Notes: a model not told the origin generated them from the letters alone. A stretch of DNA of 41,918 nucleotides from Clostridium sp. (GCA_029257045.1 JARIDB010000091.1:1-41918); one strand, 5' to 3'; positions 1 through 9,789 are shown, counted from the first letter of the stretch. Numbers and translations are program-made.

Positions 1-75
1 AGGTTGATAGGTTAGAGGTGTAAGTATGGCAACATATTGAGCTTACTAATACTAATAGGTCGAGGGCTTGACCAA
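1..75 (+). rRNA. 23S ribosomal RNA, 3' end (partial)
   Basis: The first 75 bases match the conserved 3' end of bacterial 23S rRNA: the block GGTTGATAGGTTAGAGGTGT, then GAGCTTACTAATACTAATAGG, and the closing CTTGACC that pairs with the 5' end of mature 23S. The gene enters from the left, so only its tail is visible. The exact 3' end is uncertain by a few bases. Its presence places the window just downstream of an rRNA operon. Confidence 0.93.
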
Positions 76-201
76 ATCAAGTCCAAAGATTTTGGCAAAG
101 TAATTCATATGCAATTTTCAGAGAACATTCTGATAAGGAAACTAATTTTATGCTGAATACTTTTAAATAGGTCATCATAAATTACTGTTTTCAATGTACA
201 T

Positions 202-276
<75 letters not shown>

Positions 277-286
277 ATTTTTATTT

Positions 287-337
287 AAGAGTTTTATAAG
301 AGTAGATTTAATATCTATTGTTATAAGACTCTTTTTT
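287..337 (+). terminator. terminator of the rRNA/tRNA operon
   Basis: A 13-bp stem (287-299 with 321-333, one G-U wobble) encloses a 21-nt loop and is followed by a run of T. It lies 10 bp after the tRNA CCA end and has the form of an intrinsic terminator. Confidence 0.85.
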
Positions 338-459
338 CATATATAAATTAATAGTATGTAATATATCTGTAACGTATTGTAAACAAATTGTAGTGATTTG
401 ATGAAATATAGAAGATATAATAAGTATATGATAAAATTTAACTTTTAAGGATGATTTAT

Positions 460-1458
460 ATGAGAAGAAAGAAAAGATTATTTAGAAGGATAGTAATGTC
501 TTTTATGATATTATTAGTAGTTATATTGTTTGTAGATTTTAAAATATCTATAGATCATAATAGAATGAACAAAAATAAAATTTTAAGCTCTGGAATAAAT
601 AACTTTATAAAACAGGAGAAATCTTCATTTGAGAACATAGAAAAAGAAATAGAAACAGAAATTTATGATAAAAATGATAAGAAAGATGAGAAAAAAGAAA
701 GTACAAGCCAGGAAATTAAGATTTATGAAAAAGATGGAATAGATGAGGAAGTTGAAGATAATGAGAGTTTGAATCATAGTTATGTAGATGATGTATCTTT
801 AGTTATACCTGAAACCTTATATAAGTGGAATTTCTATAGAGATGATAATAAAAAAATGGCTTATTTAACTTTTGATGATGGGCCTTCAGAAAAATCCACA
901 GAAAAAATTTTAGATATATTATTAAAAAATAATATTAAAGCTACATTTTTTACTTTAGGTACATCAATAAATAATAACAAAAGATCAGATGTTATATTGA
1001 AGAGAATGCTAGCAGAAGGGCATTCTATTGGTAATCATGGATATTCTCATGACTATAAAATACTTTATCCAAATCGAAGAGTAGATGTACAAGCATTTAT
1101 GAATGATATAGATAAAAATGATAGAATTTTAAAAGGTATGCTGGGGAATGATTTTAGTACTAAGTTAGTAAGAATGCCTGGAGGACATTCAAGTTGGAAT
1201 GGAACAGAGGAATTAGATAAGGTACTAGAAGAAAAAGGGTTATATCAAATGGACTGGAATGCTTTAAATGGAGATGCAGAAGGTATAGAATATTCAAGGG
1301 AAGAATTACTAAATAATTTAAAGGATACAGTAGGAGACAAAGATGTTATAATTGTTTTAATGCATGATACAGATGCAAAAAAGGGAACTGTAGAATATTT
1401 ACAAGATGCTATAGATTATTTAAAGGAAGATGGATTCGAATTTAGAACACTTAAATAA
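460..1458 (+). CDS. membrane-anchored polysaccharide deacetylase (NodB/CE4 family)
   Basis: Predicted metal-dependent deacetylase acting on N-acetyl groups of cell-wall glycan, probably peptidoglycan (PgdA-like), outside the membrane. The N-terminus is basic and followed by one hydrophobic segment (residues about 10-30), then a charged Glu/Lys-rich linker to about residue 120, then the NodB domain. CE4 motifs are visible: TFDDGP, the metal-ligand motif HSIGNHGYSH, RMPGG, DWNALNGD and VLMHDT, so the active site looks intact. The ATG at 460 is preferred over the in-frame ATG at 451, because AAGG at 447-450 touches 451 but is well spaced from 460. It is a single-gene unit closed by its own terminator. 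The family is certain; the exact substrate is inferred. Confidence 0.9.
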   Translation: MRRKKRLFRRIVMSFMILLVVILFVDFKISIDHNRMNKNKILSSGINNFIKQEKSSFENIEKEIETEIYDKNDKKDEKKESTSQEIKIYEKDGIDEEVEDNESLNHSYVDDVSLVIPETLYKWNFYRDDNKKMAYLTFDDGPSEKSTEKILDILLKNNIKATFFTLGTSINNNKRSDVILKRMLAEGHSIGNHGYSHDYKILYPNRRVDVQAFMNDIDKNDRILKGMLGNDFSTKLVRMPGGHSSWNGTEELDKVLEEKGLYQMDWNALNGDAEGIEYSREELLNNLKDTVGDKDVIIVLMHDTDAKKGTVEYLQDAIDYLKEDGFEFRTLK

Positions 1459-1488
1459 GAGACATGTATTTAGTATGTCTCTTATTTC
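1454..1488 (+). terminator. terminator of the deacetylase gene
   Basis: A perfect 12-bp stem (1454-1465 with 1475-1486) has a 9-nt loop and a short T-rich tail. The 5' arm contains the stop codon of the deacetylase gene. Confidence 0.8.
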
Positions 1489-1521
1489 TATATATAAGTT
1501 TATGTAGTTTTAGGAGGAATA

Positions 1522-2199
1522 ATGAATAAGATATTATTAGTGGAAGATGAAGAAAGTATAAGAGGATTTTTAAAAATAAATTTGAAGAGAAATAATTTTC
1601 AGGTAATTGAAGCTGAAACAGGGGAAGAAGCCTTAAGACTTGCAGAGATTGAAAGTCCTAATATAGCAATTTTAGATATTATGCTTCCTGGAATAGATGG
1701 TTTTTCTGTTTGTAAGAAGCTAAGAGAGAAAAATCAAAAAATTGGAATTATAATGCTTACAGCAAAAGGTCAAGATATGGATAAAGTTATGGGTTTTGAA
1801 TATGGAGCGGATGATTATATTGTTAAACCATTTAACCCTGTAGAGGTTATTTTAAGAATAAAGGCTATATTAAGAAGAATGGAAGAAGTTAAGGATAATA
1901 AAGAGATAACCCTTTCCGGATTTACAATTAATAATTATTCTAAAAAATTCTATAAAGGAAATAAAGAAATTGATTTAACTCCAAAGGAGTACTCACTTAT
2001 GAAAATATTCTTAGAAAATCCAAACAAAGCTTTTAATAGAGATGAGTTACTTGATTTAGCTTGGGGAGAAAATTACTTTGGAGATGCTAAATTAATAGAT
2101 GTAAATATAAGAAGAATAAGAGCAAAGATAGAAGAAAGTCCTTCTGAACCAAATTATATAGAAACAGTATGGGGTGTAGGTTATAGATGGAGATCATAA
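1522..2199 (+). CDS. OmpR/PhoB-family response regulator
   Basis: DNA-binding response regulator. The receiver domain (about residues 1-118) has the acidic pair E8/D9, phospho-acceptor D52 in ILDIML, T80 and K102 in DDYIVKPF. The C-terminal winged helix (about 130-225) has the OmpR features LTPKEYSLMKIF and the closing VWGVGYRW. The 225-aa length is typical. AGGAGG precedes the start by 5 bp. The gene overlaps the histidine kinase by 13 bp, so the two are co-transcribed and probably translationally coupled. The signal sensed cannot be read from the sequence, but the neighbours (a lipoprotein and a cell-wall deacetylase) fit an envelope role. Confidence 0.95.
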   Translation: MNKILLVEDEESIRGFLKINLKRNNFQVIEAETGEEALRLAEIESPNIAILDIMLPGIDGFSVCKKLREKNQKIGIIMLTAKGQDMDKVMGFEYGADDYIVKPFNPVEVILRIKAILRRMEEVKDNKEITLSGFTINNYSKKFYKGNKEIDLTPKEYSLMKIFLENPNKAFNRDELLDLAWGENYFGDAKLIDVNIRRIRAKIEESPSEPNYIETVWGVGYRWRS

Positions 2200-3590
2200 A
2201 AGGAAAAGGGATAAGAGCTCAACTACTTAAAATAATATTTATAATAATTTTTTCTATTATAATAATATTGAATATTCTCTTAATAATATTTATAAAAAAG
2301 TATTACTATGATAATACAGAAGATTTATTAAATAATAAAATAGATGTATCTATAAGTTTATATGAAAAATATTTTCCTCAAAATACTCTTAATGAGATGG
2401 TATATGATGATATTGATGTATTTTGGAAGGATAATAATGTTCAAGTGGAGTTTTTTGATAAACATGGAAACTTAATTATGGATTCTATAGGAATTAGAGA
2501 TGAAGTATTTATAAAGCGGTCAGATGTTACTAAGGCATCTAAAGGTGAAAAGGCTAGATGGATAGGTAAAGTAAGTTATAATGATAATAAAGTTATGGCA
2601 GTTTCATCTCCTATAATTGATAATGGAGAAATAGTTGGAATTATAAGGTTTATAACATCTTTAGAGGGAATAGAAGCTATAATTACAAGTATTATAATAA
2701 GATTTTCATCTATATCTATAGTTGTATTGTTTATAGGTATAGGAATAAGTTTAATTTTAGCTAATAGTATAATAAAACCTATTAAATATATAACTGATGT
2801 AGCGGAAGAAATGGCTGGAGGCAATCTTAAAATACGGACCAACATAGAAAATGAAAATGAAATAGGTAAGTTAGCGAGGACATTAAACTTCATGGCTAAT
2901 GAAATAGAAAAGAGAGATCAACTTAAAAATGAATTTATATCTTCAATTTCTCATGAACTAAGAACACCACTAACAGCTATTAAAGGATGGGCTATAACCT
3001 TAAATAATGAAGAAACTGATAAGGAAACCTTAGAACTTGGTTTTGAAATTATTGAAAAAGAAGCAGATAGATTAAGCAATATGGTAGAAGAATTACTTAA
3101 CTTTTCAAGTTTAATAAGTGATAAAATAACTTTAAATAATAAAAAGATTTCTGTTAATAAGTTTATAAAGAGTATTGAAGAATTAATGAAGCCAAGAGCC
3201 TTAGAAGAAAACGTGGAATTATTTATAGAAGTTAATACTAATTTATTTATAGAAGTAGATATAAATAGATTAAAGCAAGTTTTTATAAACTTATTAGATA
3301 ACTCCTTTAAGTTTATTAAAGATAACAGGAAAGTAATTTTGAAAGCGGAAAAGATAGATAAAAATATAATTTTTAAAGTTATAGATTATGGTTGTGGGAT
3401 AAGTGAAGAAGATCTTCTTAGAGTAAAGGAAAAGTTTTTTAAAGGGAAAAATTCAAATTCAAAAAATGGTATCGGCCTTTCTATATGTGATGAAATAATA
3501 AAGCTTCACAAGGGAGAAATTAATATATTTAGTAAAGAAGGCATAGGTACAGAAGTTGTAATTAGTATTCCTATAGCAGAGGAGAAATAA
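2187..3590 (+). CDS. sensor histidine kinase (HAMP, HisKA, HATPase)
   Basis: Membrane sensor kinase paired with the upstream response regulator. Two hydrophobic segments (about residues 15-37 and 168-192) flank an extracytoplasmic sensor region of about 130 residues. A HAMP linker follows (about 192-243), then HisKA with phospho-acceptor H256 in SSISHELRTPL, and a HATPase domain with the N box (FINLLDNSFKF), G1 box (DYGCGIS), F box (KEKFFKG) and G2 box (NGIGLSICDE). The architecture is complete and the 467-aa length is normal. The start overlaps the end of the regulator gene. A lipoprotein gene begins 2 bp after the stop, giving a three-gene operon. Confidence 0.94.
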   Translation: MEIIKGKGIRAQLLKIIFIIIFSIIIILNILLIIFIKKYYYDNTEDLLNNKIDVSISLYEKYFPQNTLNEMVYDDIDVFWKDNNVQVEFFDKHGNLIMDSIGIRDEVFIKRSDVTKASKGEKARWIGKVSYNDNKVMAVSSPIIDNGEIVGIIRFITSLEGIEAIITSIIIRFSSISIVVLFIGIGISLILANSIIKPIKYITDVAEEMAGGNLKIRTNIENENEIGKLARTLNFMANEIEKRDQLKNEFISSISHELRTPLTAIKGWAITLNNEETDKETLELGFEIIEKEADRLSNMVEELLNFSSLISDKITLNNKKISVNKFIKSIEELMKPRALEENVELFIEVNTNLFIEVDINRLKQVFINLLDNSFKFIKDNRKVILKAEKIDKNIIFKVIDYGCGISEEDLLRVKEKFFKGKNSNSKNGIGLSICDEIIKLHKGEINIFSKEGIGTEVVISIPIAEEK

Positions 3591-3591
3591 A

Positions 3592-5031
3592 ATGAAGAAT
3601 TTTTTAATAACAGTATTTATACTTTTATTTACATTAACTACAGGTTGTAGTACAGTAAGTTTAAAAGAAAATTCAACAATAAAGCCTCCTAAAAATAATA
3701 ATATTCTTGTAGAAGGAAATTGGATAGTTGAAGAAATAAAACTAATTGATGAAAAAATAGAAATTAACAAAGAAGAAAAAAACAAAGTGAAAAAAGTTAT
3801 AAAAATAAAAGAGGATAAAATAAGCATATTAAATAAAGATTACGAGAAAGTAAATTATAAGTTGAAAGTTGTTAATAATGATTATATGCTATCCTACGAA
3901 TTTAATTTTAAATTAAAAGATATATTAGCAAATAAGGATAAGATAGATGTTATTTCTATAATTTCTTCAAATAAAATAATTGGAGAATTCATTTTAGAAA
4001 AAGATAATTATGGATATCTTTATTACCAAGGAATTTTATTTAAATTAAAAAAATCAGAAAAAGAAATAAACTATATAGAAAACAAAGAAATATTTAAAAC
4101 AGATTATAAACTTGAGGATTATAATAGTTCTGTTGGGGTAATGCTTGCATTGAAAAGTACAAGACAACAACTAGAGGATTATTCTTATAGTGAAGAAAGT
4201 TATAGAACCTTATGGATATCTTTTAAAGATAATGAAATTAATCCTATATTACAAAAGGATTATATAATATTTCCTAGAATGAAAGGAATATGGAATATTA
4301 AAAGTAACATTATTAAAGATAATAATAATTATATAGAATATTTTACTACAAATAAAATAGATAGTTTAGAAGATAATAATACTTCAAATAATATTCAAAA
4401 TAATACAACTGATATTTACAAGAATATTACTTTTATTTCAAATGATTATATATCCATGGAGATATATCAAGGAGAGGATTTTAAAAATCAATTTCCAATC
4501 TATAAAACTATACCAATAGATAATATTAATTCTGAAAAAGGACTTAGTATAAAAGAAATTTATTCTGAGGATGGTAAAAAACAATATGAAAAAGATTTTA
4601 ATGTAAAATTAGAATCTTTAAAAATAAATAGTGATATAAATCCTAAAATTGATTATAGTAATTTTAAGATTGATAGATTAGAAGGGAAATGGATATTAAT
4701 AGGCAACATACCTTCAGTAGATAATGAATATAATCAATATAGAATTAATATAAATCCAGTTGATAAAATACTAAACTATGATAGATTATTAATATCATGG
4801 AAAGAACTTAGAAGTAATTTTCCATTAATAAAAGATGCATATACATCACCAAATGGAAGACTTGCCATAATTGTATTAGATAATAATTTATTAGTATATG
4901 AAATAGAGGAAGATAATATAAATCTAAATCTTTTAGCAGAAATAAATATTGAAGAAAATGAAGAAGTTATTATGGCTGAATGGGCAAATGGTAGTTATGT
5001 AGATTATTGGGAAAATGCTTTTAAAAATTAA
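3592..5031 (+). CDS. putative lipoprotein of unknown function
   Basis: I do not recognise the mature domain. The N-terminus is a lipoprotein signal: MKN, a hydrophobic stretch, then lipobox LTTGC with Cys at about residue 19. The 479-aa protein is rich in Asn, Lys, Ile and Asp and looks beta-rich. It contains two similar-sounding segments (GNWIVEEIKL near residue 42 and GKWILIGNI near residue 364), which could mean repeated beta modules. It starts 2 bp after the histidine kinase stop and has GAGGAG as its ribosome site, so it belongs to the two-component operon. By position it may sense for the kinase or be its output; this is inference. Confidence 0.8.
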   Translation: MKNFLITVFILLFTLTTGCSTVSLKENSTIKPPKNNNILVEGNWIVEEIKLIDEKIEINKEEKNKVKKVIKIKEDKISILNKDYEKVNYKLKVVNNDYMLSYEFNFKLKDILANKDKIDVISIISSNKIIGEFILEKDNYGYLYYQGILFKLKKSEKEINYIENKEIFKTDYKLEDYNSSVGVMLALKSTRQQLEDYSYSEESYRTLWISFKDNEINPILQKDYIIFPRMKGIWNIKSNIIKDNNNYIEYFTTNKIDSLEDNNTSNNIQNNTTDIYKNITFISNDYISMEIYQGEDFKNQFPIYKTIPIDNINSEKGLSIKEIYSEDGKKQYEKDFNVKLESLKINSDINPKIDYSNFKIDRLEGKWILIGNIPSVDNEYNQYRININPVDKILNYDRLLISWKELRSNFPLIKDAYTSPNGRLAIIVLDNNLLVYEIEEDNINLNLLAEINIEENEEVIMAEWANGSYVDYWENAFKN

Positions 5032-5049
5032 ATTTAAGGAGGTATAAAT

Positions 5050-6429
5050 ATGTTATCAAAAGATATATTAGAACAAGTATTATCAAGATGTCTGATAACA
5101 GGAGGAGATTTTGCAGAAATCTTTGAAGAGGATACGCTTGATACATCAATAAGCATTTTAAATGGAAAGGTGGAAAATACCATTTCAGGGAGAATGCATG
5201 GAATAGGAATAAGAATATTTAAGGGCTTTAAAAGTATTTATGCTTATACAAATAATACAACATTGCAAGGACTATTAGATACAGCACAAAAGGCGGCTTT
5301 GGCCCTTGGAGATTTAAAGGAAGATATAAGCATAGTATTAAGAGAAAGTATAGTTCATAATAATCATCCAATTATTTATATTCCATCATCAATATCAACT
5401 CAGAAGAAAATTGAGGTTATGAAAAGAGGATATAAGTCAGCTAAGGATTATCATAATGAAATAGCACAGGTATCTGTTGGATACTTAGATAAAGAACAAA
5501 ATGTTTTAATAGCTAATACAGAAGGCTTATTAAAAGAGGATAAGAGAGTAAGAACAAGACTTTCAATAAGCTCAGTAGCTTCAGCTAATGGAGAAAACCA
5601 AACAGGTTTTGAAGGGCCAGGAGCTAGAATGGGATTTGAATTATTTGATACAATAGATCCAGAATACTATGGAAGATCAGCTTCTAAGGTTGCTCATACC
5701 ATGCTACATGCTAAAAACTGTCCAGCAGGAAATATGACAGTAGCTATTGATAATGGTTTTGGAGGAGTTATATTCCATGAAGCTTGTGGACATTCCCTAG
5801 AAGCTACAGCTGTTGCTAAAGGAAACTCAGTATTTACAAATATGTTAGGTAAGCAAATAGCTTCAACTAAGGTCACAGCTATTGATGATGGAACTATTGC
5901 AAATGCTTGGGGATCATTAAATATTGATGATGAAGGAAGCCCAACACAAAAGAATGTTTTAATTAAAGATGGTATATTACAAGGTTATTTAATAGATAAG
6001 TTAAATGGTAGAAGAATGGGGATGAAATCTACAGGTAGTTCAAGAAGACAAAGCTATAAATATGCTCCTACTTCAAGGATGACAAATACTTATATTGATG
6101 CAGGTAATGACAAAGAAGAAGATATTATAAAATCAATATCTAATGGCCTTTATGCTAAAAAAATGGGTGGTGGCTCAGTAAATCCTGTAACTGGTGAATT
6201 TAACTTTGCAGTATCAGAGGGATATATAGTTAAAGATGGAATAATCCAAGAACCTGTAAGAGGCGCTAGCCTTATAGGAAAAGGTAGTGATGTTTTAATG
6301 AATATAGACATGGTAGGAAGTAACTTAGAACAAGGTCAAGGTATGTGTGGATCAATTTCAGGAAGTATTCCAACAAACGTAGGTCAACCTATGATAAGAG
6401 TTAAAGAAATAACTGTAGGTGGAAGATAG
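5050..6429 (+). CDS. tldD: TldD/PmbA-family metalloprotease, TldD-type subunit
   Basis: Homologue of TldD, the catalytic subunit of the TldD/TldE (PmbA) heterodimer, which degrades unfolded or leader peptides in the cytoplasm. The family zinc motif HExxxH is present as H243-E244 to H248 in IFHEACGHSLEA. The C-terminal part carries the conserved Gly-rich blocks (GSSRRQSY, NFAVSEGYIV, GSDVLMNID). The 459-aa length is typical. The ribosome site is AAGGAGG. The partner gene starts 9 bp after the stop, matching the usual paired arrangement. It follows the lipoprotein gene by 18 bp, so read-through from the two-component operon is possible. Confidence 0.93.
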   Translation: MLSKDILEQVLSRCLITGGDFAEIFEEDTLDTSISILNGKVENTISGRMHGIGIRIFKGFKSIYAYTNNTTLQGLLDTAQKAALALGDLKEDISIVLRESIVHNNHPIIYIPSSISTQKKIEVMKRGYKSAKDYHNEIAQVSVGYLDKEQNVLIANTEGLLKEDKRVRTRLSISSVASANGENQTGFEGPGARMGFELFDTIDPEYYGRSASKVAHTMLHAKNCPAGNMTVAIDNGFGGVIFHEACGHSLEATAVAKGNSVFTNMLGKQIASTKVTAIDDGTIANAWGSLNIDDEGSPTQKNVLIKDGILQGYLIDKLNGRRMGMKSTGSSRRQSYKYAPTSRMTNTYIDAGNDKEEDIIKSISNGLYAKKMGGGSVNPVTGEFNFAVSEGYIVKDGIIQEPVRGASLIGKGSDVLMNIDMVGSNLEQGQGMCGSISGSIPTNVGQPMIRVKEITVGGR

Positions 6430-6438
6430 GAGGATTTT

Positions 6439-7782
6439 ATGGAATTAAAAATTTTTATAGATAAATTATTTGAAAAGGCTAAAAATGCTGGATTTAAAGA
6501 ATATGAAGTTTATTTTACAGATAAAGAAAGCTTAAGTATTAATGTGTATAATCAAGAAGTAGAAAAATATAATTTAACTACTTCATATGGTTTATCCTTT
6601 AGAGGGAAAATAGGAGATAAGATAGGATATTCTTATACTGAAATATTGGATGAAGAAGCCATTGAAATGCTGGTTAAGAATGTAAAAGAAAGTGCATTAG
6701 CTATAGAAAATGAAGATATACAATTTATATATGAAGGAGATAAGGAATACGTAGAAGTTAATACTTATCATAAAGGATTAGAAAACTTAGATCCTAATAA
6801 ACTAATTGATTTAGCTTTAGATATGGAAAAGGAAGCTAAAGAATTAGATAATAGAGTTACAAGTTTTCAAGGGTGTGGAATTGGATATAGTAAAGCAAGC
6901 TATGGAATAATAAATTCTAAGGGGTTAAACTTAAAAAATAAATCTAACCTTTTAAGTGCTTATGTAGTACCAATTATAAAAAATGGTGAAGAAATGTTAG
7001 ATGGAATGGGTTATGTCATTGCTAATAACTTAGAGGAAGTAGATCCTAAGAAAATTGCAGAAGATGGCGTTAGAGAAGCTATAATTAGAATTGGCGGAAA
7101 GTCAATTAAATCTGGTAAATATAAAACTGTGATTAATAACGAAGCTATGGTGTCTATACTTTCAACTTTTGCTGGAGTATTTAGTGGTGATGCAGCGCAG
7201 AAAGGGTTAAGTTTACTAAAGGGAAAAGAAGGAGAAATAATAGCAAGTAGTAAAGTAACATTATTAGATGATCCTCATTTAGAAAATGGTTTAGCATCTG
7301 TATCCTTTGATGATGAAGGTGTTGCAACTAAGAAAAAGGATATTATACATGAAGGAAAGCTTATAACATTACTTCATAATTTAAAAACTGCAAATAAGGG
7401 CAATATAAAATCTACAGGCAATGGATTTAAGCCTTCTTATGCATCATCTGTTGGAGTATCTCCAACAAACTTTTATATAAAAGAAGGTATAAAATCTTTG
7501 GAACAACTGTTAGAAGAGGTTGGAGAAGGTTTAATGATAACAGACTTTGCAGGACTTCATTCTGGGGCAAACTCAATAACAGGAGATTTTTCTTTAGCAG
7601 CTAAAGGATTTTATATTAAAGATGGAAAACAAGACTTCCCGGTTGAACAAATAACTGTAGCTGGAAACTTCTTTGATTTATTGAAGGCTGTAGAAGAAAT
7701 AGGAAGTGATTTAAAATTCCCAATGAGTAGCGTTGGAAGCCCGTCAGTTATAATAAAGGAATTATCTATAGGAGGAAAATAG
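6439..7782 (+). CDS. pmbA: TldD/PmbA-family protein, PmbA (TldE)-type subunit
   Basis: Second subunit of the TldD/PmbA pair. It shares the family fold and Gly-rich C-terminal blocks (GLHSGANSITGDFSLAAKGF, and the closing SPSVIIKELSIGG) but has no HExxxH zinc motif, as expected for the non-catalytic PmbA/TldE partner. It is 447 aa, starts 9 bp after tldD with GGAGG before the ATG, and ends the operon. In other bacteria the pair has been linked to microcin maturation and toxin-antitoxin peptide turnover. No peptide substrate gene is visible beside it here. Confidence 0.92.
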   Translation: MELKIFIDKLFEKAKNAGFKEYEVYFTDKESLSINVYNQEVEKYNLTTSYGLSFRGKIGDKIGYSYTEILDEEAIEMLVKNVKESALAIENEDIQFIYEGDKEYVEVNTYHKGLENLDPNKLIDLALDMEKEAKELDNRVTSFQGCGIGYSKASYGIINSKGLNLKNKSNLLSAYVVPIIKNGEEMLDGMGYVIANNLEEVDPKKIAEDGVREAIIRIGGKSIKSGKYKTVINNEAMVSILSTFAGVFSGDAAQKGLSLLKGKEGEIIASSKVTLLDDPHLENGLASVSFDDEGVATKKKDIIHEGKLITLLHNLKTANKGNIKSTGNGFKPSYASSVGVSPTNFYIKEGIKSLEQLLEEVGEGLMITDFAGLHSGANSITGDFSLAAKGFYIKDGKQDFPVEQITVAGNFFDLLKAVEEIGSDLKFPMSSVGSPSVIIKELSIGGK

Positions 7783-7896
7783 TACGCTATAGGACAATTT
7801 CAAATTAAATATAAAGGTAAGAACTATTAAAAGTAGTTTTTAAATAATACAAAATAAAGTATTTCAAATACTAGGATAATTTTATAATATAAATTA

Positions 7897-7925
7897 AGGG
7901 GCTGTTTTATACAGCCCCTATTTTG
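7897..7925. terminator. bidirectional terminator between pmbA and ltaS
   Basis: A perfect 9-bp GC-rich stem (AGGGGCTGT with ACAGCCCCT) closes a 5-nt loop. T-rich sequence follows on the plus strand and, read in reverse, on the minus strand. It lies between two convergent genes. Confidence 0.85.
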
Positions 7926-7932
7926 TAAATCA

Positions 7933-9789
7933 TTAGTTTTTTAAGTAATTACTTCTTATCATTTTATCTGAAAGATCGATTATATTCTTATATATATCTT
8001 TTTCTTCTTCTGTTAAATTATCAGAAACTATATCTAAGTTAGTTAATATAGCAAAGGATTTATTAGTATTAAATAAGTTTCTACCTAAAGCAGTATTTAT
8101 ATAACTTTCTGTGTCTATTCCCATTAAGTATAAAAGAGAAGGCATTATATCAATTTGTCCACCTTTTGATTCAAAAGTCTTTGGACTTTCAATATCTTTG
8201 CTCCAAACAATGAAAGGAATAGTATGGTGACCATTATCTAAATACCAATCCTCAGGATTAGAAAGAGTTTCAACAGAACTATTATAGTATTTATGTACTC
8301 CTGTATGATCCCCTTCAATTACTACAACAGTATTATCTAATAAACCTTCTTTATCAAGTTGATTTAAAAAATTACCGATTTGAGTATCTGTATATTTTAT
8401 ACTTTCAAAGTATCCGCCCATTTCATTTTTATCAAGTTCTTCATCTAAGTTAAGAACTCGTTTTTCTTTTGGTAAATCAAAAGGACCATGGCTAGTTAAA
8501 GTAACTGTAAAAGCATAAAATGGATTTTTCAAATCTTTAAGCATAGGGGTCACTTGCTTGAAATAACTTTCATCAGAAATTCCAAGGCCTATTTCTTCAT
8601 CCATATTAAATGAGTAATAATCTGTGAATTTATTAAACCCTATTCCCTTTAAACCTGTAGCATAGTTCCAAAAGGAACCTTTATCAGGATGAATAGCTTC
8701 AGTATAATAACCTTCTTTTTCTAATAATAAAGGTAAAGAATTGTATGTAGTATTTGGATATCTAAAGAAGGTACTTCCACGTCTTAGTGGAAACATTGAA
8801 GTATTTATCATAAGGTCTGAATCGGAACTTGTCCCTTCATTTACTTGATCATATATATTAGGTAAATAAAGGCCTGATTTAATCAAATCATTCATTATAG
8901 GCGTTATTGCTTGTCCGTTAATTTCCTTATTAATAACAAAGCTTTCTAAAGATTCTACTTGGATAACAATAAGATTCTTTCCTTTAAATATACCAGCATA
9001 TTCATTGTCAGGTAAGTTCTCTTTTTTATTAAAGAATTCCTCAATCTGACTTTTATCTTCTCCTGTTAAAGTATAAGGTTTTGAATCCTTATAGACATTA
9101 TAAACATCAAAAACATGATATCCTACTGAAGAAAAATATCTTGCAGTATTAGTTGGATCATAATTTGAGAAGATATAACCATTATCAACATCTTCATTGT
9201 TGAAAGCATAAAGACTAATAGGTACATATGCTATATAAAAGATACTTCCTAAAAGTAGAATAGCAAAAGTTATAGGAGCTCTTCTTTTAGTTCTAGTATA
9301 AGTTTTTCTTGTAAAGAAAATATAGATACCTAGAATAACAAAATCTAAAACAAGAAGATAATCTTTATTGCTAAACATTGAAGATATTGTGCCACCCATG
9401 TTATCAAGATTTGCAGTTTGGGATAATAACATCACTGAAGGCATAGTTAGAAATCCTCTAAAATAACATAAATCTAGAATTATTAAGAAAGTAAGAAAAG
9501 CATCTATTATAAATAAATAGATAATTCTACCTTTTCCTTTAAATAATAAAGAAAAGCTTAGAAATATTAAAAGAAAAGAATAGTAATAATTTATAAAAGG
9601 CTTAACAGATTGATATCCTAGTTTAATATCTAAAGAGTAGGGATTTTCACTGCTAACAAAACCTTGAAAGATTATACTTTTAATTATAATAAATACAAAT
9701 GGTATTAAGAATAATACTGTTCTAATAAATCCATCAAAAGTAAATGTATTAGTAAATTTGTTTTTAAGTATGTTGGAAAATTTATTCAT
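7933..9789 (-). CDS. ltaS: lipoteichoic acid synthase-family phosphoglycerol transferase
   Basis: Membrane enzyme that moves glycerol-phosphate from phosphatidylglycerol to a growing polyglycerol-phosphate chain on the outer membrane face. The N-terminal half has about five hydrophobic segments (residues about 22-42, 66-83, 89-108, 144-160, 172-192). The extracellular sulfatase-fold domain starts near residue 268. Metal and catalytic residues are recognisable: E279 in QVESLESF, the nucleophile T320 in NEGTSSDSD, GDHTG, and the late His in NGHHTIPF. The 618-aa length matches LtaS/YfnI/YqgS proteins. The start has GAGGTG upstream, and a good sigma-A promoter lies about 50-75 bp ahead. The exact polymer product is inferred from family. 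Confidence 0.92.
   Translation of the reverse strand: MNKFSNILKNKFTNTFTFDGFIRTVLFLIPFVFIIIKSIIFQGFVSSENPYSLDIKLGYQSVKPFINYYYSFLLIFLSFSLLFKGKGRIIYLFIIDAFLTFLIILDLCYFRGFLTMPSVMLLSQTANLDNMGGTISSMFSNKDYLLVLDFVILGIYIFFTRKTYTRTKRRAPITFAILLLGSIFYIAYVPISLYAFNNEDVDNGYIFSNYDPTNTARYFSSVGYHVFDVYNVYKDSKPYTLTGEDKSQIEEFFNKKENLPDNEYAGIFKGKNLIVIQVESLESFVINKEINGQAITPIMNDLIKSGLYLPNIYDQVNEGTSSDSDLMINTSMFPLRRGSTFFRYPNTTYNSLPLLLEKEGYYTEAIHPDKGSFWNYATGLKGIGFNKFTDYYSFNMDEEIGLGISDESYFKQVTPMLKDLKNPFYAFTVTLTSHGPFDLPKEKRVLNLDEELDKNEMGGYFESIKYTDTQIGNFLNQLDKEGLLDNTVVVIEGDHTGVHKYYNSSVETLSNPEDWYLDNGHHTIPFIVWSKDIESPKTFESKGGQIDIMPSLLYLMGIDTESYINTALGRNLFNTNKSFAILTNLDIVSDNLTEEEKDIYKNIIDLSDKMIRSNYLKN

Noticed and set aside
2576-2893. 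105-codon minus-strand open frame inside the histidine kinase gene
   Set aside because: It is fully inside a well-supported kinase gene; the open frame reflects AT-rich codon use.
7933-9789. Sulfatase function for the LtaS-like protein
   Set aside because: The nucleophile is Thr in an LtaS-type motif, not the Cys/Ser of a CxPxR sulfatase motif, and the five-segment membrane half is typical of LtaS.
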